From NCBI RefSeq assembly GCF_001751365.1, contig NZ_LJGT01000038.1:50466-114465 (forward strand): DNA of 64,000 bases, given 5' to 3'. A program made the translations under genes and the position numbers. Positions 34,815-41,874 of the stretch are shown in pieces (within the stretch, counting starts at the first letter, position 1; every line of letters begins with the position of its first letter). The notes below the pieces were generated by a model. It searched no databases. It was given only the letters and a program-made list of their open reading frames with translations, and had not been told where the DNA came from. Source of the DNA: Streptomyces abyssalis (GTDB taxonomy: Bacteria > Actinomycetota > Actinomycetes > Streptomycetales > Streptomycetaceae).

Positions 34815-35383
34815 CAACAGTGACCACGGAAACCACGGAATCCACGGAGGCGGCGCCGGGCAGGGCCGAGGGCGTCATGGGACCGGACGGCGTCCGCGCG
34901 GTTCTGCCGCACCGCTTCCCCATGCTGCTCGTCGACAGGGTGCTGGAACGGGTCCCCGGCGAGCGCATCACCGCTCTCAAGGCGGTGAGCGTCAACGAGC
35001 CCTGGTACCAGGATCTTTCCGACGGGGCCCCGGAAGAGGCGTACGACTATCCCGGTGTGCTGATCGTCGAGTCCTGGTGCCAGGCGGCAGGCATCCTCAT
35101 CGCCTCGGAGAACCCCAACCCGGACGTGCTCGACGGGCAGGTGATGCTCTTCGGCGGGATCTCGGACGTGCAGTTCTGCGGGCGGGTACGCCCGGGCGAC
35201 GTCATGGAGCACCGCGTCGACCTCGTCAGGGCGCTGACGGACACGGTGATCTTCGAAGGCAGCTGCCATGTCGACGGAAGGCTCGTGGCCCGGATCGGAC
35301 GGGTGGTGATGGCGCTGCGCCCCGCTTCGGAGCTGACCGGGCAGAAGGACGACGCCGCATCGGAAGCCGAGGAGGAAGCCTAG
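34811..35383 (+). CDS. FabA/FabZ-like dehydratase subunit lacking the catalytic His (190 aa)
   Basis: Hotdog protein of the FabZ type by LPHRFPMLLVDRVLE, ALKAVSVNEPWY and YPGVLIVESWCQAAG. The region that should hold the GHFPG histidine is replaced by an insertion, and there is no His anywhere between residues 64 and 87, whereas the Glu equivalent (Glu87) is kept. It therefore probably cannot act alone and pairs with the complete 128-aa subunit, as in heteromeric dehydratases of other highly reducing type II systems. The acidic C-terminal tail overhangs the fold. It lies directly before the ketoreductase gene with no gap. Confidence 0.83.
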   Translation: MTTVTTETTESTEAAPGRAEGVMGPDGVRAVLPHRFPMLLVDRVLERVPGERITALKAVSVNEPWYQDLSDGAPEEAYDYPGVLIVESWCQAAGILIASENPNPDVLDGQVMLFGGISDVQFCGRVRPGDVMEHRVDLVRALTDTVIFEGSCHVDGRLVARIGRVVMALRPASELTGQKDDAASEAEEEA

Positions 35384-36121
35384 ATGAACGAGAACGAGCG
35401 CACAGCACTGGTGACCGGCGGCTCGCGAGGCATCGGCCGGGCGGCCGTGCTGCGGCTGGCGGACGAGGGCTACAACATCGCCTTCTGCTACATGTCCGAC
35501 GACGACGCGGCACGCGCGCTGGAGAAGGAGGTGTCGGAACGGGGAGTCCGCGTCCTCTGTGCGAAGACGGACGTCTCGGACGCCGCATCGGCCCGCGACT
35601 TCGTCACCAGTGCCCAGGAGCAGTTCGACGCCGTCGACCTCGTCGTGACCTCGGCCGGAATCGTCAGGGACAACCCCCTGCTGATGATGGGGGACGAGGA
35701 CTGGAACAACGTCATCGACGTCAATCTCAACGGCACTTACAACATCTGCCGGGCCGCCATTTTCGAGATGCTCAAGCGCAAGTCCGGATGCATCGTCAAC
35801 GTCTCCTCGGTCGCGGGAGTGCACGGCAACGCGACGCAGAGCAACTACTCGGCGTCCAAGGCCGGCATCATCGGTTTCACCAAGGCCGTCGCGAAGGAAG
35901 TGGGGCCGTACGGCATCAGGGCCAACGTCGTCGCACCGGGCTTCATCGACACCGACATGACCGCATCCCTTTCGGACGACTTCCGCAAGCGGGTACTGCA
36001 GCAGATTCCTCTGCGCAAGCTGGGACGTCCGGAACAGGTGGCCGAAATGATCTCCTACCTCGCCGGCGCCGAGTACGTGACCGGCTCCGTCATGCAGATC
36101 GATGGCGGCATCGTCATCTGA
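35384..36121 (+). CDS. fabG: 3-ketoacyl-ACP reductase, FabG-type (245 aa)
   Basis: NADPH-dependent ketoreductase acting on the beta-keto group after each condensation. TGGSRGIGRA (cofactor loop), Ser142 in NVSSVAG, Tyr155 and Lys159 in YSASK, and the closing VMQIDGGIVI are textbook FabG, as is the length. The ATG at 35384 directly follows the preceding stop. As the only Tyr-x3-Lys reductase in the cluster, it must serve all cycles. Confidence 0.93.
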   Translation: MNENERTALVTGGSRGIGRAAVLRLADEGYNIAFCYMSDDDAARALEKEVSERGVRVLCAKTDVSDAASARDFVTSAQEQFDAVDLVVTSAGIVRDNPLLMMGDEDWNNVIDVNLNGTYNICRAAIFEMLKRKSGCIVNVSSVAGVHGNATQSNYSASKAGIIGFTKAVAKEVGPYGIRANVVAPGFIDTDMTASLSDDFRKRVLQQIPLRKLGRPEQVAEMISYLAGAEYVTGSVMQIDGGIVI

Positions 36122-36142
36122 GTCCGACCACAAGGAGATTCC

Positions 36143-36856
36143 GTGCCACGGCAACGAGCGGTACCGCGTGTGTACTTCTCCCTCCGCAGTCCGTACTCCT
36201 GGCTCGCCTGCGCCGAACTGACATCCCGTTACCCCGATGTCGCGCGGGCGTCGGAGTGGCGTCCGTTCTGGGAACCCGACGCACAGTCCCGGCGCATGCT
36301 GACCGAGGCGGGCGGCGACTTCCCATATGTGGCGATGTCGCGCGCCAAGCATCTCTACGTCCTCCAGGACGTTCGCAGACTCGCCAAGGAGCGGGGCCTG
36401 ACGGTGTCCTGGCCGCTGGACAGGGACCCGTGCTGGGAAGTTCCGCATCTGGCGTATCTGCTTGCCAGGGACGAAGGCCGCGGGGGTGACTTCATCGAGG
36501 CGGCCTCCCGGACACGCTGGGCGGAGGGCGGCGACATCTGCGACCCGTCCGTGGTCGCCGGGCTGGCGGCCGGGCTGACTCTGCCTCAGGAGCGCCTCGC
36601 GAAGGCGGCGTCCGATCCGGGCGTGCGTGAGAGGGGGGTCGCCGCACTTCTCGACGTCCACAAGGACGGGGTGTTCGGTGTCCCCTTCTTCGTCCACGGC
36701 TTCGAGAAGTTCTGGGGTCTCGACCGGCTGGCGGCCTTCGCCGCTTCCGTACGCGGAGAACGTGCGGGCGACGAGCACCACGCTGCCCCCGCCTCCGGTG
36801 GACCCGTGATGCCTGCTGAGGCGAGCGACCAGGGACATGCGGGGGGATGCGGCTGA
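36143..36856 (+). CDS. 2-hydroxychromene-2-carboxylate isomerase-like DsbA-fold protein (237 aa)
   Basis: Member of the HCCA isomerase / kappa-GST branch of the DsbA thioredoxin-like family. The opening strand-loop VYFSLRSPYSWLAC puts a serine (Ser16) where DsbA has Cys, as in the isomerases; the helical insert (about 40-175) and the cis-Pro region GVPFFVHGFEKFWGLDRL follow. HCCA isomerases use a thiol cofactor for cis-trans isomerisation of a conjugated double bond, so here it is a good candidate for isomerising a polyene intermediate, with mycothiol replacing glutathione (inference). GTG 36143 with AAGGAG upstream. The last 40 residues are low-complexity. Last gene before the hairpin at 36872. 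Confidence 0.82.
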   Translation: MPRQRAVPRVYFSLRSPYSWLACAELTSRYPDVARASEWRPFWEPDAQSRRMLTEAGGDFPYVAMSRAKHLYVLQDVRRLAKERGLTVSWPLDRDPCWEVPHLAYLLARDEGRGGDFIEAASRTRWAEGGDICDPSVVAGLAAGLTLPQERLAKAASDPGVRERGVAALLDVHKDGVFGVPFFVHGFEKFWGLDRLAAFAASVRGERAGDEHHAAPASGGPVMPAEASDQGHAGGCG

Positions 36857-36871
36857 TTCCCGACGATGCAG

Positions 36872-36913
36872 GACCGCCCCTCGTGACGCTGTTTGTCGTC
36901 GCGAGGGGCGGTC
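36872..36913. terminator. strong hairpin closing the main polyketide operon
   Basis: GACCGCCCCTCG (36872-36883) and CGAGGGGCGGTC (36902-36913) are perfect 12-bp complements; after a single mismatch, GACG (36885-36888) and CGTC (36897-36900) extend the stem around an 8-base loop. No T-run. It lies 16 bp after the isomerase stop and 58 bp before the next gene, so it should end or reduce transcription into the hydrolase/SRPBCC pair. Confidence 0.75.
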
Positions 36914-36970
36914 GGCGATAGTGCCGACGAACCGCGACAACCGAACGAGCCGTGACCGACGGAGGATCAG

Positions 36971-37921
36971 ATGCGCCAGCAGTCCAACAGAACACCCAGC
37001 GAAGGGAATCGGGGTGCCCGGGTGTCGTTCCCGATGCGGCTCCTGTCCGCCGCGGCGGTTCCTGTGGCCCCTCTCTTCGGTCTGGCGCTCACCTATCTCC
37101 TCTTCCACCCGCCGAGGCGCGCCCGGCACAAAGGGCCCGGCGAGGCGGGCCTTCCCCAGCCTGAGCAACTGCGGGCACCCATAGGCGGCGGGAAGCACCT
37201 CAACGCGTGGCTCTTCAAGGGCGATCCGGCGCGGGTGGTCGTCGTAGGACACGGAATCGGCCTCAACAAGTCCGCGAGCCTCGCGCACGCCAAGTTCCTG
37301 CACGACGCGGGATATACGGTCTGCCTGTTCGACCACCGCAACCACGGCGAAAGCGGCCGGGACGGATCCGCGGTCGGACTGAGCGACAAGTTCACCACCG
37401 ATGTGACGACTCTGGTGTCCGTCCTGCGGAAGCAGGAGGAGCACCGGTCGGCGAAGATCGCCGCCTACGGCTTCTCCTTCTCCACCTTTCCGGTCTTCTA
37501 CTCGCTGCGGTCGGCGGAAAGCGGAGTGGACGCCATCATCTGCGACAGCGGTCCCAGCATCGATCTCGCACCGCTCTTCCGGAACTTCCTGGACGCCGAC
37601 AAGATCCCGCTGCCGCCGCCCTTCCACGTCCGGCCGTCACGCGCCCTTCTGGAATGGTCGATGTGCGCGGCGGGACCGGCCATGCTCCGCGCCGACTGGC
37701 CGCCGCCCGTCGACGGTCACTACGACAAGGTTCCGATGCTCTTCCTGGCAGGAGAGCTGGACCCCATCCTCACTCCCCCGGCGATCGACGCGCTGGCGAG
37801 CCGGTATTCCCACGCCGAGGTCCACATGCTGCCGGGCGTCGACCATCTCCAGGGCCTCAAGACCGACCCGGAGAAGTACACCTCGACCGTGCTGAACTTC
37901 CTCCAGCGAGCCTTCGCCTGA
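36971..37921 (+). CDS. alpha/beta hydrolase with N-terminal membrane segment (316 aa)
   Basis: Paralogue of the hydrolase at 29794. The nucleophile elbow is YGFSFSTFPVFY, the acid is in AGELDPILT, and the His is in LPGVDHLQGLK. A hydrophobic stretch at about residues 20-42 (LLSAAAVPVAPLFGLALTYL) precedes the shared HPP segment and may anchor the protein to the membrane; the 29794 protein lacks it. GGAGGATCAG ribosome site before ATG 36971. It is followed after one base by the SRPBCC gene. It may act on a lipid-like or membrane-delivered product. Confidence 0.8.
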   Translation: MRQQSNRTPSEGNRGARVSFPMRLLSAAAVPVAPLFGLALTYLLFHPPRRARHKGPGEAGLPQPEQLRAPIGGGKHLNAWLFKGDPARVVVVGHGIGLNKSASLAHAKFLHDAGYTVCLFDHRNHGESGRDGSAVGLSDKFTTDVTTLVSVLRKQEEHRSAKIAAYGFSFSTFPVFYSLRSAESGVDAIICDSGPSIDLAPLFRNFLDADKIPLPPPFHVRPSRALLEWSMCAAGPAMLRADWPPPVDGHYDKVPMLFLAGELDPILTPPAIDALASRYSHAEVHMLPGVDHLQGLKTDPEKYTSTVLNFLQRAFA

Positions 37922-37922
37922 C

Positions 37923-38501
37923 ATGCGCGGGAGCGGAGACACCAAGAAGACCATGCGGGCTCCCAAGGTCTGGGGAGCGCGGGAGGACGAGATCCGTGCG
38001 GAGTTCCCCTGCGACGGCCTGCTGACCAGACCGGAGGAGAGCTGGTTCCGTGCCGTTACCGTCGACGCCGATCCGGCCGCCGTCTTCCGCTGGCTCTGCC
38101 AGCTCAAGGTCGCCCCTTACAGCTACGACTCCCTGGACAACTTCGGCCGCCGCAGCCCACGCCGGCTCACCCCCGGCGCCGAGCATCTGGAGCCGGGGCA
38201 GCGGGTGATGACCATCTTCCGGCTTGTGGACTTCACACAGGACCGGGACATGACGATCATGCTGGACCACCCCAAGGGCCTCAGCCTGTTCGGGAACTTC
38301 GCCCTCACCTACCGGGTCACCGAGGAGGAGCACGGCTCGACCCGGCTGCTGGTCAAGCTCGTGGTGGGGGACGACGACGGAGCTCTGCGACGGCTCCGCC
38401 GTCCTCTGATGGCGTGGGGAGACCTGCTGATGATGCGGCGTCAGCTCCTCACCCTGCGGAAGCTGGCGGAACAACAGGGACGCAGCCGGACGGACTTGTG
38501 A
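37923..38501 (+). CDS. SRPBCC (START-like) domain protein (192 aa)
   Basis: Helix-grip-fold protein: ESWFRAVTVDADPAAVFRWL is the typical first strand and helix of the family, and the long C-terminal helix (residues 155-185, LMAWGDLLMMRRQLLTLRKL) closes the pocket. No catalytic motif is evident. Members bind hydrophobic ligands and act as cyclases, dehydratases or carriers. Placed one base after the membrane-linked hydrolase, it may bind or shape the product. Ends 67 bp before a bidirectional hairpin. Confidence 0.72.
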   Translation: MRGSGDTKKTMRAPKVWGAREDEIRAEFPCDGLLTRPEESWFRAVTVDADPAAVFRWLCQLKVAPYSYDSLDNFGRRSPRRLTPGAEHLEPGQRVMTIFRLVDFTQDRDMTIMLDHPKGLSLFGNFALTYRVTEEEHGSTRLLVKLVVGDDDGALRRLRRPLMAWGDLLMMRRQLLTLRKLAEQQGRSRTDL

Positions 38502-38567
38502 CGCACGCCCGCCCGGCGGCAGCGGTCACCGACGTCCGGCAGCGCAGCCGCCAGGGCGGTCGCCCCC

Positions 38568-38608
38568 GCGACGGCCCTGGCGGGCGGGTGCCCGGCCAGG
38601 GCCGTCGC
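38568..38608. terminator. bidirectional hairpin between convergent SRPBCC and acyl-CoA dehydrogenase genes
   Basis: GCGACGGCCCTGGC (38568-38581) and GCCAGGGCCGTCGC (38595-38608) are perfect 14-bp complements around a 13-base loop that can itself pair (CGGG/CCCG). It sits in the 131-bp gap between the two convergent genes, the expected place for a shared terminator. Confidence 0.8.
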
Positions 38609-38632
38609 GGTGCGCTCGCTGGACAGCGGTCC

Positions 38633-40462
38633 TCAGAAGGCGGCGTCAGGCACGTCCATCAACGAGTTGTCCGTCGTCTCGGCCAGCTCACGCTGTACGG
38701 AGAGTCCCGGCAGTACCTCCCTGGCGAAGAACTTCGCCACCGCCACCTTCCCCGTGTAGAAGTCCCTCTCGGCACCCGAGGCGTGAGCTGTCTTCCGTTG
38801 CGCGACGACGGCGCCCCGCAGCAGAAGGTATGATACGAGCAGGTCTCCCCCGGCCATGAGAAAACGTGTGGTGTTCTGACCCACCCGGTAGATCTCCCGG
38901 GTGTCGGACTCGGAACCGGAGAGCTGGCTCAGCATGGCACCCAGCATTCCCTCCAGGTCGCCCAGAGCACCTTCGAGGAGCTTCACTTCGCCGGCGAGCT
39001 CGGCCACCCCTCCCGCCTCCTCGGCCAGGAACGTCCTGATCTCGTCGGCCAGCGCCGTAAGGGCGTTCCCGCCGTCCTTGACGATCTTCCGGAAGAAGAA
39101 GTCCTGTCCTTGGATCGCGGTCGTACCCTCGTACAGGGTGTCGATCTTGGAGTCACGGAGGTACTGCTCGACCGGATAGTCCTGGAGGTAACCGGACCCT
39201 CCGAACACCTGCAAGGACTCGGCGAGTTGCGCGTAGGACTTCTCCGACGCGTATCCCTTCACGACGGGCAGCAGAAGGTCGTTGAGCCGCCGGGCGGGCC
39301 CCGCGTCCGCACCGCGCTCGTCCAAGGTCCGGATGTCGTCCTGGACGGAGGCCGCGTAGAGCAGCAGAGCCCGCATGCCCTCCGCGTACGCCTTCTGGAA
39401 CATGAGGCTGCGCCGCACGTCGGGATGGCGGACGATGGGCACGCGGGGCGCGGTCTTGTCGGCGAACTGTGCCAGATCGGCGCCCTGTTGGCGTTCCTTG
39501 GCGAACTCCAGAGCGTTCAGGTACCCCGTCGAGAGAGTGGCTATCCCCTTGGCCCCCACGACCATGCGGGCGAACTCGATGACCTTGAACATCTGCCGGA
39601 TGCCGTCGTGCTTCTCACCCACGAGCCATCCCTTTGCCGGGTGCCGGTCTCCGAAGGTGAGTTCACAGGTGTTGGAGACCTTCAGGCCCATCTTGTGCTC
39701 GACGTTCGTGGCGTAGACGCCGTTACGGCTCAGGAGTTCACCCGTGCTCCAGTCGAAGTCGTACTTCGGAACGAGGAAGAGGGACAGCCCCTTTGTGCCC
39801 GGCCCGTGTCCTTCGGGACGCGCCAGCACGAAGTGAACGATGTTCTCGGACAAGTCGTGTTCGGCGTTGGTGATGAAGCGCTTGACGCCCTCGATGTGCC
39901 AGGACCCGTCGTCCTGGCGCACAGCCTTCGTACGGGCTGCCCCGACGTCCGAACCGGCGTCGGGCTCCGTGAGGACCATCGTCGCCCCCCATCCCCGGTC
40001 CACCATGCGCTGCGCGATGTCCTGCTGTTGCTCGGTCCCCAGCTCATGGATGAAGCCGGCGAAGCTCGGGCCGCCCGAGTAGAGCCAGAGGGCCGGGTTG
40101 GCACCCAGAACCAGCTCGGCGAACGCCCAGACGAGCGACGGCGGAGCCTCCGTGCCGCCCAGGGCGGAAGGCAGACTCAGCCGCCACCACTCGGCATCGG
40201 AGAAAGTACGGAAGGCCTTCTTGAACGAATCCGGCAGCGGGGCCGTGTGCTGCACCGGGTCGAAAACCGGAGGGTTGCGGTCCGATTCGACCATCGAATC
40301 AGCAAGATCATCCTCGGCCATGCGCCTGATCTCGGAGAGAACACTCCTCGCCGTATCTGTGTCGATCTCGGCAAAGGGGCCTGTGCCATAGACCCGGCCC
40401 CTGTCCAGCACCTCGAAGAGGTTGAAGTCGATGTCGCGGAGGTTCGCCTTGTAGTGACCCAT
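38633..40462 (-). CDS. long acyl-CoA dehydrogenase, FadE/DmdC type (609 aa)
   Basis: FAD-dependent dehydrogenase of the about 600-residue class with a C-terminal extension. The flavin region is MVLTEPDAGSDVGA, the substrate loop is RFITNAEHD, and the catalytic base Glu445 is in DTLYEGTTAIQGQDF. It introduces an alpha,beta double bond into an acyl thioester. Facing the PKS operon, it could desaturate a finished or starter acyl chain, or supply a precursor. The start (ATG 40462) has GGAG upstream. It may be driven from the 247-bp gap 40463-40709, in which I see no other gene. Confidence 0.88.
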   Translation of the reverse strand: MGHYKANLRDIDFNLFEVLDRGRVYGTGPFAEIDTDTARSVLSEIRRMAEDDLADSMVESDRNPPVFDPVQHTAPLPDSFKKAFRTFSDAEWWRLSLPSALGGTEAPPSLVWAFAELVLGANPALWLYSGGPSFAGFIHELGTEQQQDIAQRMVDRGWGATMVLTEPDAGSDVGAARTKAVRQDDGSWHIEGVKRFITNAEHDLSENIVHFVLARPEGHGPGTKGLSLFLVPKYDFDWSTGELLSRNGVYATNVEHKMGLKVSNTCELTFGDRHPAKGWLVGEKHDGIRQMFKVIEFARMVVGAKGIATLSTGYLNALEFAKERQQGADLAQFADKTAPRVPIVRHPDVRRSLMFQKAYAEGMRALLLYAASVQDDIRTLDERGADAGPARRLNDLLLPVVKGYASEKSYAQLAESLQVFGGSGYLQDYPVEQYLRDSKIDTLYEGTTAIQGQDFFFRKIVKDGGNALTALADEIRTFLAEEAGGVAELAGEVKLLEGALGDLEGMLGAMLSQLSGSESDTREIYRVGQNTTRFLMAGGDLLVSYLLLRGAVVAQRKTAHASGAERDFYTGKVAVAKFFAREVLPGLSVQRELAETTDNSLMDVPDAAF

Positions 40463-40709
40463 TTACACAGCTCCGACACGGCAAAGGAGTCCGCGGTGGT
40501 GCAGCCGTGTCCAGCACCCCCGCCGGCTGGAGTACCATCTTGCTACTCGCGCGTAGGTACGGGCAATGAACCGGCGCCGGACCACCGGAACATGACACCT
40601 TCCTGCCAGAATCAATTCTTCGCGCCACTTCGAAGCCGATGCGTCCGCCTCAGTTCTTCGCAAAACGCAGACACGATCTTCACACATCGTTTCACCTCCT
40701 TCACCGCGC

Positions 40710-41525
40710 TCACCTCGTCTTGAGCAGTCCTTTCTGTGCCGCGATCGACCCGGCCTGGAAGCGTGACTCGGCGCCCAGTTTCCGCATGATTTCCGCGACA
40801 TAGCGCCGGTAGGTGCGCAGAGATATACCGGCTTTCCTTGCCGCCACGTCGTCCTTGCAGCCTTCGGCCATGAGTTCAAGAATCCTGTGGAACTGGCGCT
40901 GCCGGGCCGCGCCCGCCGTCGGCGGAAGGGGCTCGACGGGCTCCTCCGTGTATCGCGCCGACTCGTGCAGCAGGTTGTGGAAGATGCCGGCGACCACCGG
41001 GTTCTGAATGACGAGGATCCGCGAGCTGTGCCAGTCGTCCGCCCCCGTCGGACGAACGATCGCCGTCGCCTGGTCCATGACCGCCAGGTCCCGGCTCTCC
41101 TCGTCGGAGGCCGGCGAGAGGACCAATGCACCCGCCTTTGCAAGGTCATTCATCCACTCCCTGTTCTCCCGCGCCGTCCTCGGCGGGCAGATGATGGTCG
41201 TGGACACTCCATGAGCATTCAGCTGGACTGCCGTTCTGCTGACCGTCCGGAGCAAGTTTCTGGAGTCCGGCCCCCTTTGGCTCACCGCGGTGCCGCCCAG
41301 GCTCCAGACGACCTCCTTTTCAGCGGTGAGCACGAGTCGGGCGATCCATTGCACTGCCGTCTGTGTATCGACGTCTTGCTCATGTATTTGCCGGGGGCGC
41401 GAAGAACTGTTGTGTAAACCCCCGTTGCAGACATTGTCGAGCCGGGCCGCGCTGCGGACCCGCCTGCTTGTCAGATCGTCCAGTTCGAACTCGAAGATCG
41501 AACTGCTCGGCTGGTTGTGCATCAT
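40710..41525 (-). CDS. LuxR-type HTH regulator with a TTA codon (271 aa)
   Basis: Probable pathway regulator. The C-terminal LuxR-like HTH covers about residues 210-265 (LELMAEGCKDDVAARKAGIS, then LRTYRRYVAEIMRKLGAESR). The middle resembles the PLD-like sensory region of small Streptomyces LuxR regulators (TTIICPPRTARENREWM, DQATAIVRP). Leu37 is encoded by TTA (complement of 41415-41417), the rare codon read by the bldA tRNA, so translation should be tied to development. I found no other TTA in the cluster genes I checked. It lies between the dehydrogenase and methyltransferase genes on the same strand. Likely activator of the PKS operon. Confidence 0.82.
   Translation of the reverse strand: MMHNQPSSSIFEFELDDLTSRRVRSAARLDNVCNGGLHNSSSRPRQIHEQDVDTQTAVQWIARLVLTAEKEVVWSLGGTAVSQRGPDSRNLLRTVSRTAVQLNAHGVSTTIICPPRTARENREWMNDLAKAGALVLSPASDEESRDLAVMDQATAIVRPTGADDWHSSRILVIQNPVVAGIFHNLLHESARYTEEPVEPLPPTAGAARQRQFHRILELMAEGCKDDVAARKAGISLRTYRRYVAEIMRKLGAESRFQAGSIAAQKGLLKTR
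41415..41417 (-). promoter_or_regulatory. TTA (bldA-dependent) leucine codon in the LuxR-type gene
   Basis: On the minus strand the codons read GGG GGT TTA CAC AAC (Gly-Gly-Leu-His-Asn). TTA starts 108 bases after the first base of the start codon, so it is in frame as codon 37. In Streptomyces such codons concentrate in pathway regulators and delay their translation until the bldA tRNA is mature. Confidence 0.85.
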
Positions 41526-41874
41526 CGCAGAAGCCCCCGCTTATGCTGAATTGCTGCATACTCCGCTCAAGGTTTGCCTTGCCCCACCTGAAGGGCCTGT
41601 AGAAATCACGGCCCCGTGCCCCGCGTGCGAGCAGAAAGTCCTGCGGCATCCCGGGGAGGCGAACCGCCTCACCTGACCCCGGGGTCTCCGTGCAAGCCTC
41701 TCGACACGCACCCGCCCGCAGCGTCACGTCGCGAGGTGCCCCTCGCTCGTCAGCGCTCCGCTCCCGGCACGACAGCCGGGGGAACTCCCGGAACCCGGGG
41801 CCGAGCACGGCCCGCACCCGTCCTGGGCCTTCCTTCCCCCGCTTCGTACGGCACGTCGGAAGAACGCACCGACA
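41526..41874. other. intergenic region upstream of the LuxR-type gene
   Basis: No gene found in 349 bp. It should contain the LuxR promoter. Reading the minus strand, TTGAGC followed by an AT-richer stretch (GCAATTCAGCATAAG) about 25-50 bases before the start is the best candidate, but the spacing is not ideal. No hairpin of note was found after the methyltransferase stop. Confidence 0.4.

Noticed and set aside
21347..35383. Housekeeping fatty acid synthase cluster
   Set aside because: Streptomyces FAS is a compact fabD-fabH-acpP-fabF set; here there is no fabH, there are six KS/KS-like genes, and the TTA-containing regulator indicates secondary metabolism.
34559..37627. 1022-codon open frame on the minus strand opposite the dehydratase/KR region
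   Set aside because: It lies antisense to seven well-supported genes, has Arg/Asp/Val/Gly-biased shadow composition and shows no motif; long antisense frames are expected at this GC content.
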